NCBI RefSeq assembly: GCF_963583255.1
Contig: NC_084807.1
Location: forward strand, 18,132,572 to 18,196,571
DNA from: Pyrus communis
Lineage: Eukaryota > Streptophyta > Magnoliopsida > Rosales > Rosaceae
Reading direction: 5' to 3'
Length of the DNA: 64,000 nucleotides
Positions 37,728 through 48,473 of this stretch are shown piece after piece. Numbering within the stretch: position 1 is the first letter of the stretch; every line of letters starts with the position of its first letter. The position numbers and the translations under genes were made by a program. The notes under the pieces are model-generated. The model was not told the origin of the DNA, searched no databases, and saw nothing but the letters and a program-made list of their open reading frames with translations.

Positions 37728-38180
37728 AAATCAACAATGTCCGCTTGTGCATTTGCATGACAATGCGCTTAATTATGTATAGAACGATTGGTTAATTTGG
37801 ATTATCTGTTGTTTTTTTATATATTATTGATGTAACTGGCCTGTTTTCTAATAAACATTATTACTTGGCTGCTTGGTCAATTGGATTATAAAAGGTTGCA
37901 ATTTCTTGAGGCATTGAAACTCGTATACTCGTGACACTGCAGATGTGGTTCCAGATTTGTTAGAAATCTTCGTGGCCTGCAATTTATCATGCTAAATGGG
38001 GACTCCGTCGTGGGAACAGACGCTTCTTTCTTGATTGGCAGCGGGGCCTTCTATTCACCAACGTCAGCAAAAAGTGCCCCCGAACCGTGCTGGAAGGTCA
38101 CCAATCACACGGCTAGTGAACACGGAGGATAAAGTGAAACCATTTGATCCTTGCCCCATACTTAAAGCTATATGCCTTTT
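37724..38180. other. Unassigned sequence downstream of MIR159 copy 1
   Basis: No frame or domain seen. The stretch 37900-38130 is of higher GC and looks like unique sequence, possibly the 3' part of the primary microRNA transcript. Confidence 0.35.
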
Positions 38181-38189
38181 ATATATATA

Positions 38190-38580
38190 CTAGTTAGTGA
38201 TGCCCACACGTTGCTGCGGGTTTATTAAATGGAATATTGTGTTCAAAAGATGTAAAGATGGTGTCATAAAATATTAACATTGTTTATAGCACAAACGTTT
38301 GACAATTTTTGTAGGCAAAACGTTTAATTTATGTAATCTACATTCAAAAGATTGCAGCATTCTTGTTTATCCAAATGCAGAACATAGTACAGTCATCCAT
38401 TCTGTTCTAGCAGTTACACATAGTTTCTATTGGGACCAGCATTTGGACACAAAAGGTTACAAAATGTTGATATATATACTCACAAAAATTATTACAATTA
38501 TCCATTCTATTCTAGCGGTTCTATATCTTCAATGAGGACCAGCATTTGGATTCAAAATATTAAAAAATGCCAGTGTATGC
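38190..38580. repeat. Repeat with two units of about 106 bp
   Basis: Two imperfect copies: TCATCCATTCTGTTCTAGCAGTT...GACCAGCATTTGGA and TTATCCATTCTATTCTAGCGGTT...GACCAGCATTTGGA, starting near 38392 and 38498. Just before, ACTAGTTAGTGATGCCCACACGTTGCTGCGGG looks like a common plant dispersed-repeat end (Helitron-like), which I cannot confirm. Confidence 0.5.
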
Positions 38581-39636
38581 ACATGCAAAAAAATACTATA
38601 CAATTTTGATCAAAAAGAACTATTTACATCCTAAAAAATATTAGAAAGATTGTCCGATGTGCATTAAGAAAGGGTGGAAATTTTTTTAGCTAGAATAGCT
38701 AAAGTTTTGATGGAGCATTCTTCACCGTTAATAAAGCAACCTAAACAAAGGGAAAAGAAATTGAAACATTTAGACAGGTGTTAAATTTATGTTTCAATAA
38801 ATTTACATCGGAAGAGAAAGTGATGATATTGTCGCCTATTCTTTTTTGGAGGAGTGGAATCTTGGACCAACCTGTTAGAGATGATTTTTTTTTTTTTTTC
38901 CAACAATTTGATGGGAACTTAATCAAAGTCTTTTAGACTTGGCTCCGATATTTCTTCTATGTCGCTGTTTTAAATACATGACAAATATTAGAAAAAATGA
39001 ATGCATGATCGTTTAAAATTTCCATACGGGATAAAAGATAGCAAACAAACCTTTGTTCACTGCTCATAAAAAGAAGCCTCCTCACTAATTCTCTTTTTTC
39101 ATTTGTATGATTGCACGGTTATGTCTGGTGTTGATGTCGAAGATGAGATCATGGTTGAGAACACAGTTCTTTCCCTTAACCTTGTCTGTGGAGTGTAAGA
39201 ATTATTGTGAGTATCAATAACTTTGTCAATTGCATCACTTGATTCGAGTGATCTGGCAAACCTAATATGGCTAGAATAATAGAGTCTTAACTCTGATTGA
39301 CCACTTACGTAATCCCTATTTAGTAAGACTTATTATGGTGGGATATCAATATATATAATTGTGATAATGGTATTTCTCATTTAATAATAGGCTTAATTGA
39401 GAGATATACTAGCAACTATATAAGGATTGTCCCTGCTCTCACAATAATTGTTCTATTATGAGCTAAAACCTATTCATAGTAAGAACATATAGTTTGGAGA
39501 GAGTAAAAGACATTCTTATGCATATGCCAATTTTGTTGTCATTCGGAAGAGTCATGTCTTCCTTAAACTACAGATAAGTTCAATATAATTAGTTCATCTC
39601 TATTTTATATTGATTCGATTCACTATATTCGTGATC
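38581..39636. other. Non-coding interval
   Basis: AT-rich, no gene seen. By position it lies downstream of the minus-strand RPA-like pseudogene and could hold its 3' part. Confidence 0.35.
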
Positions 39637-40150
39637 CTAATATCTTGTTGTTGTGATTTCAGAATATGTCGTACATGGAGTTGTTGGTTCCATACTTGTA
39701 TCTTCAAAGACATTGTAAATGAGAACATCAATTGAATTAAAGTTGTTTCTTTTATTCCTAAAATGCAGGTGAAAAATTTTCTTCTGCCCTATCAACACTA
39801 CTACAAAAGTACCCAGTAGTGTCGTTTTAAAAAACGACAAGAAAAGCCCATTTCTGTCGGATATTAGAACAAATCCGATAGAAATTCATGTAATGGCCGA
39901 TAAAAGAACCCACAGAATTGCTAGCGTCATGAAAAGGCTTTTTCTGTCGGTTAGTTCCCTTAATCATCCAAGAAAAAAAGAAAGCGTTTTAAAATTAAAA
40001 AAAGGGCAGTAGTGTCAGATAAAAGTACATTAGCGTTGGATAGAAGTGACATTGAAACTCTCATCGGATACAAGCGAAATTAAATACTGAGAAAGACTGT
40101 CGGATATAGCAGCTTTGTGTCACCCCTAACCAACACAACTAACCATTAAT

Positions 40151-40185
<35 letters not shown>

Positions 40186-40299
40186 TTTGGATAAATAAAA
40201 TAAACAACTATACTGTCGCCCATAACCGACACCACTAACCATTAATAAAAGATAAGAAACTTCTTGACCCAAAAAAAAAAAAAAAAAGATAAACTTCAA

Positions 40300-40500
40300 A
40301 TTTCTCCCGTGTACTACATATCATCTAAACATTTTTTTTTATCAAACATTCAGACTTCAAAACTAAAAAATGCAATAGAATAAGTGGGGGAGTCAAACCT
40401 GTTGTCGCCTCTCTCGGACTGAACTTTACGAAGTAGCGTGGTGGCCTAATCGGCGAACATGGGGCCGACAATGACGTGAATCTCACTGAACTTCAAATTT
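40300..40500 (-). pseudogene. Second partial copy of the thymidine kinase fragment
   Basis: The stretch AACTTCAAATTTCTCCCGT ... GACGTGAATCTCACTGA is repeated at about 40488-40765 with scattered differences (for example GCGTGGTGGCCTAATCGGC against GCATGGTGGCCTTGCCGGC, which puts a stop into the P-loop here). An internal tandem duplication inside the CACTA element. Confidence 0.75.
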
Positions 40501-40539
40501 CTCCCGTATACTACAGATATCATCCAAACATTCAATATC

Positions 40540-41130
40540 TTAATAGTCACTCAAACAGTCAACCAAATTATTCCTCTTCAGCACAAATGAAAATTCATAC
40601 CTTTTTTTTTTTTTATCAAACATGCATACTTCAAAACTAAAAAGTGCAACAAAATAAAAGGGGGAGTCAAATCTATCGTCACCTCTCTTAGATTGAACTT
40701 TACGAAGTAGCATGGTGGCCTTGCCGGCGAACATGGGGCCGACGATGACGTGAATCTCACCAGAGCACCGGTGAGATTCCGCCTTCATTTGTACACATCG
40801 GATGATCTAAGCTGAAAAAATGGATCTTTCGGGGAGAAAAATATTGGATTTCAGGAGGAGAAGATTGGGTTTTTGGAAAAGGGTTGGAAGGCTGAAGGAG
40901 AAGGACTTGGAGAAGGAGGATGAAGAGGTTAAAGATAAAAATGCGAAAGGTGTGGTGAATGCTGCTGGAAGGAGAAGAACATGAGAAGAAAATGATAAGA
41001 AATGGGGGGAAGGAGAAAGAAAGAAGAACTGAAGAAAAATAGGCAGGGGAAGAAGGAAACGGGGAGGGATAAGGGGCTCACGAAGGAAATGGGGGAAGAG
41101 AAATGTTTTATTAGGGTGAAAACCTAGCAT
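40540..41130 (-). pseudogene. Captured exon 1 of a plant thymidine kinase (TK1-type)
   Basis: From 40788 the minus frame reads [20 protein letters not shown], then [10 protein letters not shown]: the start of the TK1 fold with its Walker A loop (normally G-P-M-F-[AS]-G-K-T/S; here the last residue is Ala, which would spoil ATP binding). It lies in frame with an upstream Ser/Leu/Phe-rich stretch (41130-40810), one stop between, that looks like an organelle transit peptide, as in plastid/mitochondrial TK1b. The frame after VQSK is unlike TK1; an exon-1 donor site there would explain that. Only a fragment, so no enzyme is made. Thymidine kinase phosphorylates thymidine in the salvage pathway. 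Confidence 0.82.
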
Positions 41131-42374
41131 CGATTAAAACTACCAGTAATTGTACATTATGACAGAAAAAACCAACACTAACTCTAAAAAATAACGAACC
41201 TGCATTAATCAATATCTGACACAAATTGTTTTAACCGACACCACTCTGTGCCAACTACCATCACTCTCCCCAATTCCTAATTCCGTGGTTACAACCAACA
41301 CCACCAATTTCGTATGCAAAACAAGTGGGAAGTTTGAAAATAAAAACAAATCATGTTGGATAAAAGCGCCATAAATAGTTTTTTAACTGACAATAATTTT
41401 TATGTCGGTTAAAAGTGTCACTATTTTCCTTGTATCGGACACCATTATTTAAAAAAATTAAAAACTATCCAACGAAAACATGGTAAATGGCGGGCATTTT
41501 CCACTTCACTATTTCTGTCGGTTAACAATGCCTTAGTGTCGGTTATAGCTAACATTTTTGGTTTACGTCAGTTATAAGCAACAGTAATCATCCGACATCA
41601 TGTAAAAAGGTTGTCGAAAATGTCTTATTTGACAACATATTGTATAAAACAGCCACCAGACTTCGACATATTAAGCTAGTGTTGTAGTAGTGCAATGTTA
41701 GAAACTCATTTGACAATTGTTGTTGATCCACCAATCTTTGCAAGGCACGCCAAAAAGTTTTTCCCACCACATTTACCAATTACCAAAGCAGCGATTTCAT
41801 CGGTTTCATCTCCCATAACCAAATTCACTTTGTACCTACATTTAAAAATTGAGGTAATTTATATCTGATACAATTTATCACTCATATTTTTTGTATCAAT
41901 GTGTTAAATGTGAAATAATATCTATGTTAAGCTGGGAAGAGTTTAAATCATTAATTGTATTATCATATACCATAGAAAAAAAATATGTAGGATGTCTTTG
42001 AATATGCGGGATATAAAATTCAAATAGAGCATGATAGATATTACCAAGGTGTTGGAATATGGTTCGAGTGTTTTTGGAAAACCAGTTCTCCACTCGTTGG
42101 ATCCTTGTGCATTTGATTGACACAATTTGAACAAGCACTGTCACCATTCATAACGAGTGTCAAAACGCTACACAGATGCTTTACACAAAAATGTGCCATC
42201 CTGTAATATATTTTAACAGGCATTTGTATAAGGAGTAATGACTGTGTATATAATATTCACTAAATATGCAAAAATTGTAGTTATAGATTTTAACAAAAGA
42301 TAAGAAGTTGTATTAAAGTTTCATAAATTATATAAATCTGGATCCAAAAAGCTAATTCATCAATTGCCACTCTC

Positions 42375-45069
42375 TTGCATGTCCGCTTGGATTAAAGTTG
42401 AACATCTTGTACCTCAATTTTCAAACCCAAAACGGCCTAGTAGAAGTGTTCATTAAGCACCTTCAATTGATCGCTCGGCCGTTGGTCATACATGCCGACT
42501 GCTGCCTAGGCATATGCATATTTCATGCAGCTATGTTGGTCTGCCTGAAGGCCATCACTACCTAACCTTATTTTGTGCTTCAATTGGTAATTGGATACGA
42601 GCCTGACATCTCCCATCTACATGTCTTTGGTTGTGCGGTCCACGTGCTTATTGCGCTGCTCTTACGTATAAGAATGGGTCCTCAAATAAGGATGACAATC
42701 TATGTCGGTTATAATTCTCTTCAATCATTTGCTACTTAAAACCTTTGACAAGCAATCTCTTTACTGCTCATTTTGTGAATTGTCACTTTTATAAGATAGT
42801 CTTCCTATTGCTAGGGAGAGATAAGAACACGAACTTTCCTAAGAACAACACGAAGTATCGTGGACGACTCCCACTTGTCTCATTTAGATCCTCGCATTGC
42901 GCAATCTAAAATTAAAGTGCGACGAATCCTAGCTTTCAAAGCATTTCTCAAAGCATGCCGGATACTTTTATCGATGTAGCAAGAGTGACGAGATCACATA
43001 TACTAATTGCCAACGTGCTTGCAAAGATGGATGTACCTAACGTACTTCAAACCGCTATCCTAGAAGGACGGGACACCACTAACATATATCCGACAATTCC
43101 CAAAGGTAGGTTGCACATCTAGTGACCAATCTCAGTACATTGGCGGCTAGCCAATCATCTGCTCCCATCTAGAAAATTGACAAACATGTTGGTTCAAATG
43201 AGTGATAACCTCAGAAGAGGAAACTCACAACACAGCCTAGTGAAACTAGCATGAATCCGACCATCACCTACACATCCTATCCAAAGCATAAGGATATACT
43301 AGATCATGGAAGTGTCCAGAAAAGATGAATCCGCCTCCCGAAAATTGAGAAAGTTTGGTCCCTTATGCTAGCTTGGATGATGTTTAAAATAGGAATCAGA
43401 TGATCGTTGACGAAGCATTAACATATGTTGTAACTACTGATATCATGATAAGCGATGACATTGAAGCACGTCTCATTGATGAATATCAGCATTGAACAGA
43501 TTAGTCAAACTAGAAACGGGAAATCCAAGTTGAACTTAATTCGCTTGCGAAATGCAAGGTGTTTGGGCCCATAGTTACTACACCGCTACATGTGAAGCCC
43601 ATTGACTAGAAGTGAGTTTTCATAAGGAAGTTAATGAGAAAAATGAAGTAGTGTGATATAAGGCAAGCCTCATGGTGCAAGGCTTCTTCCAATGCCCATG
43701 GATTGATTATGAGGAGACATAATCCCTGTAATAGACATCGTAACGTTTCGCTACCTTATGCTAGTTTCCAAAAAATTGAATGTGCAACTTATGAACGTGG
43801 TAAATGCGTATCTCTATGTGGATCTTGATACAGAAATCTACATGACAATTCCTAAATGGCTTCCATTGACTAGATCAAATAGTTCTAAACCATGGAACAC
43901 CCTCTCGATTAGATTGAGGCGTTCACTCTATGGATTAAAGCAATCTGGGTGGATATGGTATAATTGTCTAAGTGAATATTTAACTAGTCAAGGATATGAG
44001 AACAACGAACTATGCCCATGCATGTTTATGAAGAAGTCCCATTCCGATTTTGCGATTGTTGTAATTGATGTTGATGACATGAATCTCATTAAGACTCCTC
44101 AAGAGCTTGAGAGAACTGCCGTGCACCTAAAGTCGAAATTTAAGATGAAAGATCTTAGGAAAACTCGATATTGTCTCAGCCTAGAGATCGAGCATTGTTT
44201 CAATGGAATTCTTGTTCATCAGTCCAACAACACCCAAAAGATATTGTGCCATTTTAATGAGGATAAAGCGAAGCCTTTGAGTACTCTTATGGTCGTCGAA
44301 ACACTAAATGCTAAACGAGATCCTTTCCGTTCTAAAAGGGATAAGGAAGAGGCTTGGAGCCTGAGTTCCATACCCGAGTGCAATTTGTGCTTTATTGTAC
44401 TTAGCTCACTGTATTGGACCGAACATCTCCTTCACCATTAACCTTTTGGCGAGAATATAGCACTATGCCTCCACACAAGCACTAGACAGGTGTTAAAGAC
44501 CACTATCTCCAAAGGTATGACATATTTGGGTTTGTTCTATCCCTACGAATCCTCGAGTGGAGTCGATATCCCTTTCAGTTCTCGGGTTGATTCATGCCTT
44601 ATTGGTTACATTAATGCAGGTTACTGGTTACTTGTCTGACCTGCACAAGACACATTCTCAAATGGATTACATCTTTACCGTTGGAGGTACTGTAATATCT
44701 TAGAAGTCAACCAAACAGACCTTAGTTGCGACTTCTTCAGACCATACTGAGACTCTCACCTTACATGAAGTTACTCGATGATGCTTTTGGTTGAGAACGG
44801 TAATGGAACATAAACGAAGCACCTACGGACTTTCTTTCGTCGTTAGGGTCCCTATACCGATTTATGAAGACAACGCAACACGTATTGAACACCCCAAGAA
44901 AGGATACATCAAAGGAGACAACACCAAGCCTATTGAGCCAAAGTTCTTTTTCTCTCATCAGCAACAAGAACATCAAAAGATTAAAGTCAAGCAAATCTGT
45001 TCCCAAAACAATATGGCCGATCTTTTCAGCAAGTCATTACCCAAGTCTACTTTCCAAAAGTTTGTTTAA
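42375..45069 (+). pseudogene. Copia D pol remnant (integrase end, RT, RNase H)
   Basis: Many stops before 43750. Then a 227-residue frame (43758-44441) holds RT motifs: YLYVDLDTEIYM, RRSLYGLKQSGW, CPCMFMKKSHSDFA and the active-site box DVDDM (family YVDDM), so here the two Asp are kept. RNase H pieces follow to a C-terminal frame at 44791-45069 (EDNATRIEH, FSKSLPK), ending in a stop at 45067-45069. The frame is shifted between these blocks. Confidence 0.85.
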
Positions 45070-45486
45070 GGAATTGGTATGAATAAACTTTCTGAGTTAT
45101 AAAATTGTTAGTTCTCTTTAGAATTATGTCAGAACGCAAGGGGAGTATCAAGAAGTATATTCCCTTAATCTTAGTGTACTATGTTCCCCTGCAATTATAG
45201 CATATATCCCTTTAGGTATTTGCTACCTAAGTAGGTTTTAACAAGGCATCCATCCTGGGCTGGTCAGATCCTTGTTTACGTCCCGTAGATGTTAAAATTG
45301 ACTTTGCATTAACTCACCTTTTTCCTTAGACTATGGGTTTTTCTCCCATATTTAGTTTTACCATAGACTATGCAAGCCCTTATATGAGACTATTGTGTTC
45401 CTAGATAAGTGTCAACAAGTCGACTTCCTCAACTTTGCCGAACCTGATGTTGAACCTAATTGAGTATTTACACACTTAAGGGGGAG

Positions 45487-45661
45487 TGTTATAAATATTA
45501 TCTAATTGTGATTATGTAAATCCTATATAGATTTGGTTTCTAGATTATCTATTATTCTAGTGATGACATAGGGAGAATCACAACAATCCCTAAGCATTCT
45601 ACAATTTCTTCACTCTCTAATGCTGCCACACCTTCTCTCTCAGATAAAATAAGCCACAACA
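45487..45661 (+). repeat. Copia D 3' LTR (175 bp)
   Basis: TGTTATAAAT to AGCCACAACA, directly after a polypurine tract. Its end CTCAGATAAAATAAGCCACAACA resembles the copia A LTR end. Confidence 0.85.
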
Positions 45662-45890
45662 CAATATACATTTAATGAATCCCAAACAAATAAAACTAAT
45701 TTACATACTAATCTAACGCTAATTTAGCAAGTTAAATCATATAATCTGCACTATTAAATAATTTATAAAAATTCGGATTCTCACATATAAATTACTCAAG
45801 TAAATAATATTAAATTGATTTACTATTAAACCTATAGCCCAAATAAGATGTCAAAAGAATACTTAACTGAATCCAAAAATAATTTGATTT

Positions 45891-46046
45891 TGGTCACTTA
45901 GTACTACGATTTAGTGGTATTCATCTTCACTAATAAGTGAGAGGTCTTAGGTTCAATTCTCATCAAAGGCGAAATTGAACCAAATTATTGCTAGCTCATT
46001 GTGAGGCTAAACTCACCCTCTCTCTGTAAATAATGTCGTTTGTTCC
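45891..46046 (+). mobile_element. tRNA-derived SINE
   Basis: Shows RNA polymerase III promoter boxes: an A-box-like TTTAGTGGTATTC (45911-45923) and, about 30 bp on, a B box GGTTCAATTCT (45950-45960, consensus GGTTCRANTCC). The tail (TCTCTGTAAATAATGTCGTTTGTTCC) and following A-run fit the 3' end of a plant SINE family. Length about 155 bp. TSDs not resolved. Confidence 0.65.
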
Positions 46047-48464
46047 AAAAATACAATTCTATTTTGTTTCCAAGACTAGGCAATTGTATTGATCTCACAA
46101 TATCCTAAAGATATATGATGACGTGATTTGAGTTTCTTATACGAATGCATATGAATCTTATTAAATGATCCGCAAAATAAGCTCTTCAATGAGTTGTCGT
46201 GCAACCCAAGTCTTCGACACCCAGATCTAAAACTAAGCATTAGTATGAAAGTTGAAAAAAAAAATAAAAAAAATAAAAAAATTATCTGAACCCGTACTAC
46301 GAAAGTATCCGTCAAATATCGGATTTTTCCAAATGTCCGCCTAAATTGTTTATTAGGCTTAATGAAGGAGGAGAGGATTTCTATAAAGTCCAACATGTTC
46401 CTTCCCTTGTACTCGGGGAACCGATGGAATGGGTATATATTTCTTCCCTTGAACTTTTTGAGGTGAATTCATTTTCGCTGTCTTGTTCATTTGGTATTAG
46501 TACTTTATAAGCATTTTTTGTCTTTATTTTTCTTATTCAAGATTTTGTTGGTTTGTCATTTTGCTTCCTAATTAAGTTTCTCTATAATCACTTTTGTAAA
46601 TGTGAATTAGAACTGTTAGTTAAAACAGCGTGTTCATCTCTTTATACTCAAGTTCAAACGCCATCCCATAAATATGAATAGCTTAAAATACGATAACATT
46701 TAATCTCAAACCACAAACTCATGAGACTAGTGCCACACTTCAAAAACTCTTATTCAAACACTCCTATGCATTTAACTACAAGATCAGACACTCGGAACAA
46801 TTTATCTTGAAGTAATACGATTTAAATTTCTAAATTTCTGCTTGTTAAGAGTGAGATTTTCAATGTTATTATGAGTGAGAAACCCCTTTGTCATCTTGTC
46901 AATCACATCCAGATCAGAATGAAACCTGGCATTAAAAATTCTCAACCTGGATTTTGGCTAAAATTTGAGAAAACAGTGGCGAAATCGCACCCAGCATTCA
47001 GAGAAAAATGAAGCAAACCCTTTGGGAAAACAAACACATCTCCTTCTATAAGAACCTTTTGGAATGGCTGGTTTTGGGTGTTAATAAACCCAGTAAGCAT
47101 AATTCATTTTCTCACAAAGAACAGTTCGGATGCCCGGGGGTGGGAGTTGAGGCTCACAAGCCATCGATTCTCAAGTCCGTTCACGCAATTGAGAGGCCAA
47201 GCGTGTTGATGCCTGGAAAGTCTGCAGCAGTGACTAGAGTCGCTGAGGAGCCAAACAGATTGGTTTTTTATTTTCTAAATACGTTTATAGATAAATTACA
47301 TATTGAATTATGTTTGTGAGGATAAGTTAAGTAGTAAATTTAAGTTTACAAATATATTGATTTTAATTAAAAATCATATAAATTTAGAAAGAGACTCTAT
47401 GGATTTAAATAAAATGTCTCCAACTTAAAAATTAAGTTGAAAATTAGAGACACACTTTATCCATAGTCTAAGATATTAGCCAATAAAAAGCTTGCACTTT
47501 TAATAGAAAAATTAAACTTTGACAGTACATAGCCTGGTTGGTTTTGAATCTTGGCCATTGCCTAGCAAAGGCCCAGCCGGGGATTGCGCAAGTAATGGCT
47601 TCTTTCGTTACCCTAGGTCAAATATGAATGTTGAGATTTTGGTCAATTCCATTTTTGTCTGATTGTGTCAGATGAAATTTATTTGACGTTCCTTACCCTT
47701 TATATAATATAAATTTAATGTTGATGAATTTTCACGACGGTAAAAGGATTTTCGTATTTCGAAGGAAGAGTGTCTTATTATAGGTATTTTATATGAATTT
47801 AATGATATTTATTTTCATTTATAAGTAAAGAATTTTATATTCGATTATCGTCAAAAAAAAATTTTGAAACACATTAATATGACTCATTAATTATGATGAT
47901 TAGCTCACTTTCCCGCTCACTTTAGTGTAAATACTATTTTTTTTTTTTAAATTAAAAAAATAAAAATAAAAAATTTCCATATTTAAGGCTGGAGAAATTA
48001 AGCTCATTGTCACAACTCACATCCAAGGAAAGTAGTACCTTCATATGATTAATATAATGTTATAAACATCATGACAAACAATCACTCAAACCAAAAAACG
48101 AAATTTCTTGAATGCGTGTGCTATACGCCCATCGTCATATCAGGCTTTACTCGAAAGAAATACAGAAGGAACTTTTCTGGCTTCGACTTCTAATTATGTC
48201 CAGGCCATGGCTCATTTCAAGCGGTTTCATACGCACGTCTCGATCTGTATAGTCAGTGACTCAATGCTTAATGAAGTGACAATATGTTTCTGTATTTAAT
48301 TATACAGCTAAATACAAAGCAAAGCAACTCATCAGTAACGTTACATATACACAACTTTTAACTTGTGAACATATAGATATGCATCTAAATTAAAGATCAT
48401 GATAGAAAATAAATAAGTTTATAAATTATATCATCTTTAAATTGAGTATAAATGTCCAACAACG
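46047..48464. other. Interval with an unassigned coding-like patch
   Basis: Mostly AT-rich. At 47008-47319 a 103-residue frame (MKQTLWENKHISFYKNLLEW...) lies in a patch of higher GC (about 46980-47270). It is not a repeat translation and might be a captured exon or relic; I recognise no domain. The sequence returns to AT-rich filler near 47265. No other gene seen. Confidence 0.35.
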
Positions 48465-48473
48465 AAAATTAAA

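Larger units (their letters stand above)
39796..41692. mobile_element. Non-autonomous CACTA element carrying a thymidine kinase exon (1897 bp)
   Basis: Starts CACTACTACAAAAG and ends TTGTAGTAGTG, flanked by perfect 3-bp TSDs CAA (39793-39795, 41693-41695). These are hallmarks of CACTA (En/Spm) elements. Both ends are rich in subterminal GTCGGATAAAAGT and CCGACACCA-type motifs in both orientations. No transposase. The middle carries a captured thymidine kinase piece (listed separately) in two partial copies and a TA run. Confidence 0.92.
39637..42205 (-). pseudogene. RPA1-like (replication factor A C-terminal OB fold) pseudogene, split by CACTA
   Basis: Minus-strand pieces spell the C-terminal single-stranded-DNA-binding OB domain of RPA large-subunit-like proteins. 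First comes GTFLCKASV and a zinc-ribbon-like CSNCVNQMHKDP...HSNHIPTPW. Then a plausible 209-bp intron (42044 to 41836, GT...AG) joins TTG and GTAC so that the protein reads PTPWYKVNLVMGDETDE. After a frameshift come VVGKTFWRAL and LVDQQQLSNEFLTL. The CACTA element at 39796-41692 interrupts the reading; beyond it the same frame resumes as IGQKKIFHLHFRNK...LIYNVFEDT, ending at 39637. At least one stop and two frameshifts are present. Such genes occur both as host RPA1 paralogues and inside plant Helitrons; no Rep/helicase is seen here to decide. Confidence 0.72.
42375..45661 (+). mobile_element. Copia D: 5'-truncated copia remnant
   Basis: Begins abruptly within the integrase region (GCATGTCCGCTTGGATTAAAG, matching copia B near 32617). 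It runs through RT and RNase H to a polypurine tract (CTTAAGGGGGAG) and one LTR of 175 bp (45487-45661, TGTTATAAAT...CACAACA). 5' LTR, gag and protease are missing. No TSD can be set because the left end is a truncation next to the RPA-like pseudogene. Confidence 0.85.
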
